A stretch of 64,000 nt of DNA from Bacillota bacterium. Lineage in GTDB: Bacteria; Bacillota; Clostridia; Christensenellales; JAEXRW01. Below are positions 32,866 through 42,076 of the stretch, one piece after another. The stretch lies in NCBI GenBank assembly GCA_023454175.1, contig JAEXRW010000018.1:62001-126000 (forward strand), written 5' to 3'. The position numbers and the translations under genes are program-made. Each line of letters opens with the position of its first letter. Within the stretch, counting starts at the first letter, position 1. Below the pieces are notes generated by a model. It saw nothing but the letters and a program-made list of their open reading frames with translations, made no database searches and was not told where the DNA came from.

Positions 32866-33312
32866 TTAGGTATCTATTTCGTAGATCCTCGTTTCCTCGC
32901 CGCTGATGCTCCATCCCTTGCACAGGTACCGCCACCCGTACCGTTCGTAATAGCCCGTATGGTCGGTGCAGAGGTATGCCTTGTCGAATCCCAGCCTCTT
33001 CGCTTCCTGAACTGCAAGGTTCAGCATCTTCCCGCCGATCCCCCGCTTTCTGCATTCGGGTTCCACATATACGCACGCCACCCAGGGCCACAGGTCCTGC
33101 CTGCTGATGAGGTCGTTGGCCAGCAGCGCAAAGCACCCGATGGTTTTCCCGTCTTCGATAACGAGGTAGAAAAGAGGCAGCGTATCAGACTCGAGGGAAT
33201 GTGCGATGCAGTCCCTGTAAGTCTCCCGGTTCGTTTCGCTTCCCCATTTCCCCCAGACATAATCTGTTGCCGCTTCCACTTGCTCCTGGCGTGATATCCG
33301 GATGATCTCCAT
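32866..33312 (-). CDS. GNAT-family N-acetyltransferase
   Basis: A 148-residue GCN5-type acetyltransferase. The acetyl-CoA loop is in ECRKRGIGGKMLNLAVQEAK and the beta-4 strand in PWVACVYVEPE. The end, TGYYERYGWRYL, is a common GNAT C-terminal motif. The substrate is unknown. GGGAGGG lies before ATG at 33312; a longer frame reaching into the hexokinase gene was rejected. It follows hexokinase by 73 bases. Confidence 0.88.
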   Translation of the reverse strand: MEIIRISRQEQVEAATDYVWGKWGSETNRETYRDCIAHSLESDTLPLFYLVIEDGKTIGCFALLANDLISRQDLWPWVACVYVEPECRKRGIGGKMLNLAVQEAKRLGFDKAYLCTDHTGYYERYGWRYLCKGWSISGEETRIYEIDT

Positions 33313-33385
33313 ATACAGCCCTCCCATGGAAAAGCCGTGTCCATAGTGGATCACGGCTTGCTGCATCTTGAATATAGTAAAGGGT

Positions 33386-34672
33386 TTACAGGTAGGCAGC
33401 CATCGCGCAGCCGTATACCACGGCGTTCTCCGCGCTGCCCAGGTCCACATATACGTTCTTGTACGTGTCCGAGTACTGGCGGATGTAATGCACCACGTTT
33501 TCACGCAGGCCCTTCATCTTGTGCAGCGTCGCGCCTTCCCCTGCCACGTAGATCGGCTGCATGGGGTTGCTTCCCTCCCCGTATTTCAGTCCTGCCGAAA
33601 GGACCATCACCGTCACCAGCTTTGCGGCGCGTTCCACGATGGAAGTGGCGATCTTCCACGCCCCTTCCCTGTCCTCCTCGCTCATGCAGGCGTCCGAATA
33701 CATCCCCACATACGGGTCGGCGATGAATTTGCTCATTTCGATCGTCCCGGCCCCCTCGATCCTGTCGCTCAGGAAGCCTTCGAGGATCCCTTCCTCCGTG
33801 GCCTTCTTCACGCTGTGCCTGAAGATCTGGCCGATGTATGCGCCCGCGATCATCTTTTCCATCTGGCTCTTCCCGGGTTCGCGGGAGGCGGCGTCCAGTT
33901 CCTTGTCGATGGGGCCGCGCGTCATCTTGTCAAAGAAGCCCGATTCGATATTCACCAGCATCGTCCCGCCCTGTTCGGCCACGGATGGTTCCTTGGTGAT
34001 GTTCATTTTCTGTTCGGGGTAGCATATGTTCAGGCCCGTCCCCAGGATCAGGCCGAAATAGCCGCTGTGGTGCATGCCCGACATCTGCGCCCTGCCGCCC
34101 AGCGCGGTGGCGACCGTATCGTTTACCACCACCACTTTTTTCAGGTTCGTTACGCCTCTTTTGGACAGTGCGCTCAGAAGGCCCGCGCCCAGCAGGCGCC
34201 CTTCCCCGCCCGTGACCTTGATCTCCTTGTCAAAGTGTAAAATGCTGCCGTCCTTGCTCGGCAGGATCTTCGCCGGGAAGGAAAAGCAGTAACCGATCCT
34301 GTCCTTCCCCTTTGCGATGGGCGCGATCCGTTCCGCCAGGTAATCGAAATAGTCGTCGATGGTGACCTGCTCGGTTTTCCCAGGCACGGGATACGCTTCA
34401 AAGCTTTCGATGGAGGCCTTGCTCCGCGCGTCAAAGCGGATACTCGCGATGCGCAGGTTGCTTCCGCCTGAATCGATCGAGATGGCGCTCACGTTGACCG
34501 GGGGCCGGGTGTCTGTCTCAACATAGGTGGGTATCATGGGCAGGGAGCTTCCTGCAGGCGTCAGTCCTTTCTCCATTTCCGAGGTGAAGAGCTTTACGGT
34601 CTTTGCGATGTCGATTGCGCCGGGTCCCAGGTTGTTTTTGTCGATCCACTTTTCCACCTTCGAAGCGCTCAT
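33386..34672 (-). CDS. Hexokinase (eukaryote-type family)
   Basis: A 428-residue sugar kinase that resembles eukaryotic hexokinase rather than bacterial ROK or Glk glucokinases. Matching motifs are SSLPMIPTYVE (the SMLPTY element), ISIDSGGSNLRIASI (phosphate 1), GYCFSFPAK, VVVNDTVATALGG (catalytic Asp), LILGTGLNICY and NIESGFF. It probably phosphorylates glucose or a related hexose with ATP. GGAGGGA precedes the start. A -10 TATAAT on the minus strand lies near 34713-34718, and an unusual inverted-repeat element sits just beyond it. Confidence 0.9.
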   Translation of the reverse strand: MSASKVEKWIDKNNLGPGAIDIAKTVKLFTSEMEKGLTPAGSSLPMIPTYVETDTRPPVNVSAISIDSGGSNLRIASIRFDARSKASIESFEAYPVPGKTEQVTIDDYFDYLAERIAPIAKGKDRIGYCFSFPAKILPSKDGSILHFDKEIKVTGGEGRLLGAGLLSALSKRGVTNLKKVVVVNDTVATALGGRAQMSGMHHSGYFGLILGTGLNICYPEQKMNITKEPSVAEQGGTMLVNIESGFFDKMTRGPIDKELDAASREPGKSQMEKMIAGAYIGQIFRHSVKKATEEGILEGFLSDRIEGAGTIEMSKFIADPYVGMYSDACMSEEDREGAWKIATSIVERAAKLVTVMVLSAGLKYGEGSNPMQPIYVAGEGATLHKMKGLRENVVHYIRQYSDTYKNVYVDLGSAENAVVYGCAMAAYL

Positions 34673-34749
34673 AATCTTCCCTCCGTAGTTGTGTTTTACA
34701 TATTCTTTTATATTATAACAAATTTACACTGCATCGTGTAGAGTACACC

Positions 34750-34878
34750 ATTGTCTCCAATAATATATTCGCGATTTTCTGTCGAAATCTTTAGTTGATG
34801 CACCGTATCTTGCAGGTTCCCTGATATCGTTTTTGGACTGGGTGCATGTATAATACGGTGATTTGATTTGGAGACAAT
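34750..34878. repeat. Nested inverted-repeat element upstream of hexokinase
   Basis: The outer arms are ATTGTCTCCAA (34750-34760) and TTGGAGACAAT (34868-34878). Inside, CACCGTAT (34801-34808) can pair with ATACGGTG (34853-34860), while the overlapping ATGCACC (34798-34804) can pair with GGTGCAT (34841-34847). The two inner pairings exclude each other. The element fills most of the 304-base gap 34673-34976, in which no gene is seen. Confidence 0.5.
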
Positions 34879-34976
34879 AGTTTATTACTATTTAAGGCAT
34901 CCATTTGATGGCAGGCTGTTTTGTATTACCTCATGGAATTGTAGCTTTGAACAAATTCATATTCGCGCTTACGCTG

Positions 34977-35711
34977 TCATTGCTTCGTCGTATTGATTGC
35001 CTTCAGATTTGCAGCCCACATAATGACGCCTGAAAAGAATTCCGAAAGGATCCAGCTGACCCATATGAGCACAGGGTAAAGAATGGTCATGTATAAAACT
35101 TCGCCATAGTCCCATCCGAATGCTTCACGGAAGGAGATGCGTAAGGAACCATCCAAAGCGACGCGAAAGCACATGTAGAATAACATGAGCATCACCGACT
35201 TTATGAGGTAATGTTCCCCGGGCTGGTATCCCGGTAAGGTTTTCGTGGCGTTGCTGGAACGCTGCCAGGTTTTTATCCAAGTCCAGTCCGCAAAAGCATG
35301 GAGATATTGTTTATTGTGAACCGCAGCGTTGTTGTTCGGGTTAGGTTTATCGTAGCGTATCCACTTATGTGAAAAGAAAAATAGCGCAGGTGCATATACC
35401 GTATCGAACAGGATGATGGCCGCAGCCATGAATATATGCTGCAGGAGGGAGGTGGTATCAGTTGTAAAAAAGAAAGAGGAACCGAAAGACCCCCCGGCAT
35501 TTTCCCATATGAGTTTCTTTAAAAGTGCGATAGCGATGAGTACGGCCAGTTTTACTCCCCAGTTCACAAATAAACTGCCCGGTGTCTGGATTGAGGTAAA
35601 CCTCATTTCTTTCCCAGGTAATTCTACGGTTACAGCCTTTTCGTGAAATAACCGGGTATGCCTGTGCTGCCTGTACTCCTTATACTTTAGCTTGGTGTCT
35701 GCTTGCCCCAT
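34977..35711 (-). CDS. Uncharacterised membrane protein, partner of the RCC1-like protein
   Basis: A 244-residue protein with a soluble basic N-terminus (KYKEYRQHRHTRLFHEKAV) and about four hydrophobic segments (LFVNWGVKLAVLIAIALL, HIFMAAAIILFDTVYAPALF, KSVMLMLFYMCF and VLYMTILYPVLIWVSWIL). The loop between helices 2 and 3 is long and Trp/Asn rich. I do not recognise a family. GGGAGA precedes ATG at 35711. It starts 13 bases after the RCC1-like gene stops, so the pair is very likely one operon and may form one membrane complex. Confidence 0.7.
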   Translation of the reverse strand: MGQADTKLKYKEYRQHRHTRLFHEKAVTVELPGKEMRFTSIQTPGSLFVNWGVKLAVLIAIALLKKLIWENAGGSFGSSFFFTTDTTSLLQHIFMAAAIILFDTVYAPALFFFSHKWIRYDKPNPNNNAAVHNKQYLHAFADWTWIKTWQRSSNATKTLPGYQPGEHYLIKSVMLMLFYMCFRVALDGSLRISFREAFGWDYGEVLYMTILYPVLIWVSWILSEFFSGVIMWAANLKAINTTKQ

Positions 35712-35724
35712 ATGTATTCTCCCG

Positions 35725-36924
35725 TCAGGTAGAGTCTTTACAGGCATTGATGGCTCTGGTCGGCAGGTCATATCCGCGTGTTTCGACTTTTCCGTCGAGA
35801 TGTTCTATGATGATTGCACCATCGCTGATATAGGCCTCGAGTACATCATTTGCTATCGGGGCTGGGATTTTGATAAAATCCTCGCCGCCCTCTTTGATTG
35901 CCCCGCCATAATTGGCCCCCCAGGCATACAGGGTGTGGTCACTGGATATGGCTGCAGTGGTTCCGTATGCGGCATCAAAAGATATAACGTTTTGCAGTAT
36001 GGCTTCAGGCTTCTCCGGACCGGCATTATTTCTTGTCTTGGTCTCACTGGAACTTTTCATTCCCCACATATATAACAGGCCATTTCGGCTCAGGGCATAC
36101 CTTTCCTGCCCTTCCGGGGCTCTGATCATGGATATATTGTCCAGGATGAACTGAGGCTGGGCATGCATGGGAATCTTTCCTTCAACAAGCTTTATTGAAA
36201 ATACCTGGCCTTTATCATTGAGAAAGAGCAGTGATTGAAAATCTCCCTGAATGTCACTTATTCCCTTTGCCCAGGGAAATTCGATCTTTTCATCCTTATC
36301 CTCAATATCAGTTGCATGGGCGATACTGCCCCATCCCGCGAGCGTTCCATCCTGCATGATTGCATAAGTAGAGTCACCAGTTGCAAATACCTTTTTTGCG
36401 CCAGAAAGGACCATGATTGGGGCAGCATAATCATCCTTGCCTCCGGGCAGGATCTGCCCATCACTGTTATCACCCCAGCCATATACGTTCCCGTCGATGT
36501 CCAGCGCCAGTGTGGATGTGTTCGACCAGCCTCCTCTGTATACGGCAAGGTCGGAAATTCTGGACAATATTACCCGCTCTGAACCGGAATAAACAAAGTT
36601 GATATGTTTGTTGCCGATACCCGTTTGGGAGTAGTCGTGGCCGCCTTTTGCCCAAAGTACGCCGTTTTTCTCGATCACATATTCGGTCCCGTTGGGATAA
36701 TACCGTTTGACCTTTTTGTTGTTGATTAGAAGGTCCTCTTTTTGCAGGACTCTGGTGATATCATTTTTAGTGGGAAAGGGCTGTGCTGCTGCATAATACT
36801 GCAATGCTTTCTGGTTCTGATTCGCAGTTTCAGCACATAATCCGAGAAGATAGTCAACAGGAAACAAGGCAAATATCACCGCCAGGCATAGGATAAGGCC
36901 TATGGCAATTATCTTGCATTTCAT
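35725..36924 (-). CDS. Membrane-anchored RCC1-like repeat protein
   Basis: A 399-residue protein. The N-terminal hydrophobic helix (about 4-24) looks like an uncleaved anchor; there is no lipobox. After a helical stretch come seven degenerate RCC1-type repeats: NGVLWAKGGHDYSQTG, DGNVYGWGDNSDGQI, DGTLAGWG, KGQVFSI, NGLLYMWG, DHTLYAWGANYGGA and DGKVETRG. It is an external propeller, more diverged than the one at 8868-10079. It is probably cotranscribed with the membrane protein after it. The ligand is unknown. Confidence 0.8.
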   Translation of the reverse strand: MKCKIIAIGLILCLAVIFALFPVDYLLGLCAETANQNQKALQYYAAAQPFPTKNDITRVLQKEDLLINNKKVKRYYPNGTEYVIEKNGVLWAKGGHDYSQTGIGNKHINFVYSGSERVILSRISDLAVYRGGWSNTSTLALDIDGNVYGWGDNSDGQILPGGKDDYAAPIMVLSGAKKVFATGDSTYAIMQDGTLAGWGSIAHATDIEDKDEKIEFPWAKGISDIQGDFQSLLFLNDKGQVFSIKLVEGKIPMHAQPQFILDNISMIRAPEGQERYALSRNGLLYMWGMKSSSETKTRNNAGPEKPEAILQNVISFDAAYGTTAAISSDHTLYAWGANYGGAIKEGGEDFIKIPAPIANDVLEAYISDGAIIIEHLDGKVETRGYDLPTRAINACKDST

Positions 36925-37077
36925 CTTGTTTCCCTCACATGATCCGTCTCTTTTTGGATTGTATACGTTTTTTCGACGTTCATTAAGGCGGCATATCGTA
37001 AACTGGTATTTATATTTTAGTTAACAGTCGTTCATGCTGACCAATAAGCCTATATTTATTCCGCAAAATGGGTTTAA

Positions 37078-39003
37078 CTATTCCAGTTCTTTCAGCCAGA
37101 TGCCAGCGTCTGCGTCGCTGGGCATACGCCAGTCCCCCCGCGGGGAAAGGGCCACCGTCCCCACTTTCGGGCCGTCGGGCAGGCAGCTGCGTTTGAACTG
37201 GTTCCGGAAGAAGCGCGTGATGAAAAGCTTCAGCCACTTTTTGATCTCTTCGTCGGCAAACCTCCCCGCAAACGCCTTCTTTGCCATGCGCAGCACCTTG
37301 GCGGGTCCAAATCCGTAGCGGATCATGTGGTACAGGAAAAAGTCGTGCAGGTCGTACGGCCCGATGATCTCCTCCGTCAGCTGGGCGATCTCGTCGCCCT
37401 TGGGCGGCGTGAGTTCGGGGCTGATGGGCGTATCCAGTACGGAAAGCAATGTGCTTCGGACGGCTTCATCCTCCGCAGTGTCCGCGAAGTATTTGACGAG
37501 GAATTTGACCAGTGTCTTCGGTACGCCCGCGTTCACGCCGTACATGGACATATGGTCCCCCGCGTAGGTCGTCCACCCCAGCGCCAGTTCGCTCATGTCC
37601 CCCGTGCCCACCATCAGCGCGCCCAGCATGTTGGCGGTGTCCATGGCAATCTGCGTGCGTTCGCGTGCCTGTGCGTTCTCGTAGGCGATATCGCAGTCCT
37701 TTATACCGTGGCCGATATCCGACAGGTGCAGCTCCACCGCTTTGGATATGGGGATCTCGCGGTATTCCGTCTGCAGCGCGTTTGCCAGGGCCTCGGCGTT
37801 GGATTTCGTCCCCTTCGTCGTGCCAAATCCCGGCATGTTCAGTACGGAGATGTTCTGATGCGGGAGTTTCAGGGTGTCAAATGCGCGCGCCGTGACCAGC
37901 AGGGCCAGAGTGGAGTCCAGTCCGCCCGAGAGCGCCACCACGGCCTTTTGGAAACCTGCGCCCAGCATCCGCCCCGCCAGGCCGTTGGACTGGATGGCGA
38001 TGATCTCCTCGCAACGTTCCTTCAGGCGTGCGCTTTCATGCGGCACGAAAGGCGTTGCGTCGATGGCGCGGATCAGCTCGAGGTCGTTTATTTCCAGCGC
38101 GAAGGGCAGACCCTCCTTCTTTGCCTTCTTTCCGGTGCGGCAGTGGATGAAGGAATTGATCCGCGTGCGGTCGTTGTTCAGAAGCTGCAGGTCGGTGTCG
38201 GCATAGGTCAGCCGGTCCTCCCCGTCCCCCCAGCCCGTATCCTCCGCCAGTTTCCTGCCGTTTTCATATATGACCCGGTGCCCGTTGAAGGTCAGGTCCG
38301 TCGTGGATTCGCCCATTCCCGCCCCGCAGTATGCGTACGTGCAGATGCACCGCCCCGACTGGCTTGCGATGAGCATGCGCCGGTACTGCCCCTTGCCCGC
38401 CCCGTCGTTGCTGGCCGAAAGGTTCAGGATGATGGTCGCCCCGTCGAGCGCCATTTCCGAGCTTGGCGGCAGCGGCACCCACAGGTCCTCGCAGATCTCC
38501 ACGCCGATGGCCAGGTTCTTGACGTTTTCGCAGGGGTATACCATGCCGTCACCAAAGGGGACCTTCTGCCCGCATAAGGTTATTTGGCTTATCTCATCCA
38601 TCCCCGCCGGGATGAAATGCCGCATCTCGTAAAATTCCGCGTAGTTGGGCAGGTTGCGCTTGGGTGTCACGCCCAGCAGCCTTCCCTTGTGCCCCACCGC
38701 CGCGCAGTTGTATATCCCGCCGCTCACCGGCACCGGCAGGCCCAGGGCCCATACGGTATCCAGGCCGGCGGTTTCGGTCAGGATGCGGTGCAGTTGCTGC
38801 TCCGCTTCCTCCAGCATCCGGGACTGGAAGAAAAGGTCCTGGCAGGTGTACCCCGTCAGGCACAGTTCGGGCAGCACGGTCACCTTCGCGCCGTTGGCCG
38901 CGGCCTTTTGGATCAGTTCGATGATCCTTCCGGCGTTGTATTCCGGGTTAGCCGTTTTGATCCTGGGCGTCGCCGCGCAGATACGCAGAAATCCGTCTTT
39001 CAT
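37078..39003 (-). CDS. nadE: Glutamine-dependent NAD+ synthetase
   Basis: A 641-residue two-domain enzyme that amidates nicotinate adenine dinucleotide to NAD. The N-terminal nitrilase-type glutaminase domain has the catalytic Glu in LPELCLTGYTCQDLF, Lys in TPKRNLPNYAEFYE and Cys in VEICEDLWVPLPPS. The C-terminal synthetase has the ATP loop ALSGGLDSTLALL, TGDMSELALGWTTYAGDH and a late KRSCLPDGPKVG segment. Length fits the glutamine-dependent long form. A NADH pyrophosphatase gene lies about 1 kb away on the other strand, so the area gathers NAD metabolism. Confidence 0.95.
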   Translation of the reverse strand: MKDGFLRICAATPRIKTANPEYNAGRIIELIQKAAANGAKVTVLPELCLTGYTCQDLFFQSRMLEEAEQQLHRILTETAGLDTVWALGLPVPVSGGIYNCAAVGHKGRLLGVTPKRNLPNYAEFYEMRHFIPAGMDEISQITLCGQKVPFGDGMVYPCENVKNLAIGVEICEDLWVPLPPSSEMALDGATIILNLSASNDGAGKGQYRRMLIASQSGRCICTYAYCGAGMGESTTDLTFNGHRVIYENGRKLAEDTGWGDGEDRLTYADTDLQLLNNDRTRINSFIHCRTGKKAKKEGLPFALEINDLELIRAIDATPFVPHESARLKERCEEIIAIQSNGLAGRMLGAGFQKAVVALSGGLDSTLALLVTARAFDTLKLPHQNISVLNMPGFGTTKGTKSNAEALANALQTEYREIPISKAVELHLSDIGHGIKDCDIAYENAQARERTQIAMDTANMLGALMVGTGDMSELALGWTTYAGDHMSMYGVNAGVPKTLVKFLVKYFADTAEDEAVRSTLLSVLDTPISPELTPPKGDEIAQLTEEIIGPYDLHDFFLYHMIRYGFGPAKVLRMAKKAFAGRFADEEIKKWLKLFITRFFRNQFKRSCLPDGPKVGTVALSPRGDWRMPSDADAGIWLKELE

Positions 39004-39182
39004 CCTTGGACCACCTTCTCAATATGTCAAAAAACTGGGTTTCCCGTTCTATTGTATCCGATTTTGCGGCAAATAAAAAGGCCTCCGGCCCCTCCCGGCG
39101 TGGCGTCGGGGCGGGACAGGCACGTGAATGCGGGTATAGCGTATGAAAGAAGCGGTACGGACGTGTATTTTCTTCATCTTTC

Positions 39183-39211
39183 TTGCCGATTTGTCCGATA
39201 TTGTATATAGT
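39183..39211 (+). promoter_or_regulatory. Promoter of the CAP lipoprotein gene
   Basis: TTGCCG (39183-39188), a 17-base spacer, TATAGT (39206-39211), 53 bases before the GTG start. Confidence 0.45.
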
Positions 39212-39264
39212 ATGTATTGGAAGCCTTGGATGGAGGTATGACATTTCTGATGGGGTGTAGTCGG

Positions 39265-39867
39265 GTGAAAAAGAGTTTGTATTTGGCGTTGCTCATACTG
39301 GTCGTTCTGGCTTTTGCGGCCTGTTCCGACCTATCGTTTTTGCACCGGGGGTTTGGGTTCATCCCCGGTTCATCTCCCGCGCCCGGCGCTTCCGGCCCCG
39401 CTGCCATCATCATCGTGCCCCGCCCGTCCGCCACCCCGGCTGAAACGCATACGCTCCCGCCTTCCCCCACCATTTCCCTGCCCGATATCGGCGGCTATGT
39501 CCCCACGCAGGCCGAGCTGGATATCATCGCGCAGATCAATACGCAGCGCGAGGCCGAACGCCTTTCGAAGTTCACCGTGGATAATAAACTCTGCGGCATA
39601 GCCCATGTCAAGGCGCAGGAGATGTACGACAGATCCTATTTTGCGCACACCTCCCCCACCTACGGGTCCATGTCCGACATGCTGCATTCCTTCAGCGTGA
39701 AGTTTTCCTCCATGGGGGAAAATATCGCGCGGATAGCCGATCCTGCGAGGCTGGTGGATGCCTGGATGGACAGCCAGGACCACCGGCAGAATATCCTCAA
39801 TGAACGCTGCAAAAAGGTCGGTGTGGGGATCGCGGGTAATTATTACGTGGCCGTCTTCACCGATTGA
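39265..39867 (+). CDS. CAP-domain (SCP/PR1) lipoprotein
   Basis: A 200-residue exported protein. The GTG start at 39265 gives a lipoprotein signal with lipobox AFAAC, followed by a Pro/Ser/Ala-rich linker (about 35-75). The CAP domain contains YFAHTSPTYGSM, MGENIAR, DSQDHRQNIL and VGVGIAGNYYVAVFTD, the usual His/Glu tetrad region. Such surface proteins are common in spore formers and of unknown biochemical role. A second CAP protein lies at 50327-51793. Confidence 0.88.
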   Translation: MKKSLYLALLILVVLAFAACSDLSFLHRGFGFIPGSSPAPGASGPAAIIIVPRPSATPAETHTLPPSPTISLPDIGGYVPTQAELDIIAQINTQREAERLSKFTVDNKLCGIAHVKAQEMYDRSYFAHTSPTYGSMSDMLHSFSVKFSSMGENIARIADPARLVDAWMDSQDHRQNILNERCKKVGVGIAGNYYVAVFTD

Positions 39868-40072
39868 ACAGTCTCAAATTTTTCTCAGTGGCCGGTTGGT
39901 TTGGACCTGGTTGCACCCTCCTTTTTTTGAATGGTCTGATATCGGTTCATCGGTAATTTTGCTTTTTCTTTCTTCCCGAATCGGTTGCTTTTGTTTGATC
40001 CCCTGTGGTATTCTGGATTGAACCGCCGGGGGAATGCTCCGGCGGAATTCTCTCTCAAGAGGTTTTGTTCAA

Positions 40073-40912
40073 ATGTCCAAAGCGGGTATTTATGACGCAT
40101 ATGTCCCCCAGGTGAAGCCCGGTGCGCAAGCGGGCGGGAGCGCCTGGTGGTTTGCTTTCAGCGGCAGCAGGCTCCTCGTCCGCGAGCAGGGCGAAAAGGC
40201 ATTGATCCCGTTTGTGCCCGGCCTGGAAGGGGCACATATCACACCTGTGCGTACCCAGTACCTCGGCCTTCTGGAAGGCAGTCCCTGCTGGTCCGCGGAT
40301 CTTGGGGAGGGCATGCAGACCCCCCAGGGTCTTGCTTTCCGTGAGCTGCGTTCCCTGTACGGGGCGGTTTCGGACCAGGTTTTCCTCCTCGCGGGCAGGG
40401 CGTATCAGGTCGTCATGTGGGACCAGACCCACCAGTTCTGCGGCCGGTGCGGCGCCGCGACGCGGGATGTCGAAGGCGAGCGCGCAAAGGTTTGCCCCGA
40501 ATGCGGTTTTATCAGCTACCCCCGCATCTGCCCTGCCGTCATCACGGCGGTGCTCCGGGACGGGAAGATCCTGCTGGCCCACGCGGAGCATTTCCCCCAA
40601 AAGTGGTACAGCGTTGTCGCGGGCTTCGTGGAGCCGGGTGAGACGCTGGAGGAATGCGTCCGCCGCGAGATCATGGAGGAAGTGGGCATCACCGTGAAAA
40701 ATGTCCGCTTTTTCGGCAGCCAGCCCTGGCCCTTCCCAAATTCGCTCATGATCGGCTTTTTCGCGGAGTATGATAGTGGAGAGATACATGTGGACGGACA
40801 GGAGATCACGGATGCCGGCTGGTTCGGCGCAGATGAATTGCCTGCCATCCCCCCACCGCTCAGCATCGCGCGCGAGATGATAGACTGGTATGTCCGGCAG
40901 GTCGGCAAATAG
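40073..40912 (+). CDS. nudC: NADH pyrophosphatase (Nudix)
   Basis: A 279-residue NudC. Order: N-terminal domain, zinc ribbon (CGRCGAATRD ... VCPECGF), then the Nudix domain with the box GFVEPGETLEECVRREIMEE and the NudC-specific SQPWPFPNSLMIGF that recognises NAD(H). It splits NADH into NMNH and AMP, and in other bacteria removes NAD caps from RNA. AAGAGGT precedes the start. A hairpin (CCGCCGG/CCGGCGG at 40023-40045) lies just before the gene and could be in its leader. Confidence 0.93.
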   Translation: MSKAGIYDAYVPQVKPGAQAGGSAWWFAFSGSRLLVREQGEKALIPFVPGLEGAHITPVRTQYLGLLEGSPCWSADLGEGMQTPQGLAFRELRSLYGAVSDQVFLLAGRAYQVVMWDQTHQFCGRCGAATRDVEGERAKVCPECGFISYPRICPAVITAVLRDGKILLAHAEHFPQKWYSVVAGFVEPGETLEECVRREIMEEVGITVKNVRFFGSQPWPFPNSLMIGFFAEYDSGEIHVDGQEITDAGWFGADELPAIPPPLSIAREMIDWYVRQVGK

Positions 40913-40993
40913 CGGCCTGATCCGGCAGGTTGCAGCTTTGAACGCTGAAATGACGGATGGGACCTCCTGCCTGCATGGAAACGGGGTGGGATT

Positions 40994-41953
40994 ATGTCAC
41001 GTCTTCGTATGGTTGGAGTTTTGTCTGTCCTTCTCGCTGCCATCCTGCTTTCCGCCGGGTGCGGGCGGGGGATCGTAAGCCCGTCCCCTGTGCGTAACGC
41101 GGCCCCCACGCCTGTCCGTCTTTCTTCCTATGATATTACGGCCCGGAGGGACCTCCTCACGCTCATGATGGCTTATCCGGGCGCAATAACCGGCGTCGAA
41201 CATGACGGCGGTTATATTTATATTGTGATGGAATCAGGCGCCCGCCTCGTCTACGACGATAAAAAGGTCAAAAGCTACGATGAAATGCTGGGAGACGCCG
41301 ATCTGCAGGATATGCTTTCTCAGGTCTATCCCCTCTCGGATATCGATGAATTGATGAAGGGCGACTGTGATCCCGGCAGGATCAGGGTCTACGCCTTCTT
41401 TTCAGGGATTTACGGGAAAACGCAGGATGAAGTCAGATCGCATCTTGTGAATGTATCCGCTTGCAGCGGGAACCCTGTTTTCAGCCGGTGCGGAGGCGCC
41501 GCGGAAGCGCTGGGTCGTGCCTTCACACAGGTAACTGCCCTGATCGGGCGCGATCAGGCGGTATCCGCCTTCGTATATCCTTTGAGCGGCACCTTCAATT
41601 ACCGGGATATCGCGGGGACCGGGCGTTTGAGCATGCACGCCTACGCCGCTGCAGTGGACCTTCACCTCAACGGTAATGATTACTGGCGCTGGGTCCCCCG
41701 GGAAAAGGGGCAAAAGCGCCTGGACGCCTATCCGCGTGAACTTGTCCGCATATTCGAGCAAAACGGCTTCATCTGGGGCGGCAAGTGGGCGCATTTCGAC
41801 CTCGTCCATTATGAATACCGGCCCGAGCTCATTATGAAGGCCCAATACGATATTAATACTGCCTGTATCAAAGACGTCTGGTATGAAGGTTTCCCGTATA
41901 CACAGTCGGTCCGGGATGCAGCCGGCCTGATCGATGAGGCATTGGATAAGTGA
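40994..41953 (+). CDS. M15-family D-alanyl-D-alanine carboxypeptidase-like lipoprotein
   Basis: A 319-residue exported peptidase. The signal has lipobox LSAGC. The C-terminal M15 (VanY/DacB-like) domain shows zinc ligands in SMHAYAAAVDLHL (HxxxxAxD) and WGGKWAHFDLVHYEY. The N-terminal half is an unassigned domain with DGGYIYIVMESGARLVYDD. It likely trims peptide stems of peptidoglycan. It sits 81 bases after nudC, with GGGGTGGG just before the ATG, and is closed by a strong terminator. Confidence 0.85.
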   Translation: MSRLRMVGVLSVLLAAILLSAGCGRGIVSPSPVRNAAPTPVRLSSYDITARRDLLTLMMAYPGAITGVEHDGGYIYIVMESGARLVYDDKKVKSYDEMLGDADLQDMLSQVYPLSDIDELMKGDCDPGRIRVYAFFSGIYGKTQDEVRSHLVNVSACSGNPVFSRCGGAAEALGRAFTQVTALIGRDQAVSAFVYPLSGTFNYRDIAGTGRLSMHAYAAAVDLHLNGNDYWRWVPREKGQKRLDAYPRELVRIFEQNGFIWGGKWAHFDLVHYEYRPELIMKAQYDINTACIKDVWYEGFPYTQSVRDAAGLIDEALDK

Positions 41954-41966
41954 AACAGCATGCAAA

Positions 41967-42000
41967 AAGCCAGCCTGTGTGGAGGGCTGGCTTCTTATAA
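41967..42000 (+). terminator. Terminator after the M15 peptidase gene
   Basis: AAGCCAGCC (41967-41975) pairs with GGCTGGCTT (41985-41993), then CTTATAA. Confidence 0.8.
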
Positions 42001-42076
42001 CGCTGAAACGATAAGGGTTTACGGTTAATGGGTATCAGGCGTATGGCAGCGTCTGTTTTGTGCTTCCCGGAACGTC

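Noticed and set aside
37327..38577. A 416-codon plus-strand open frame
   Set aside because: Antisense shadow of nadE.
40023..40045. Hairpin before nudC as a terminator
   Set aside because: The GC stem is followed by AATTCTC rather than a T run and lies within the probable leader of nudC.
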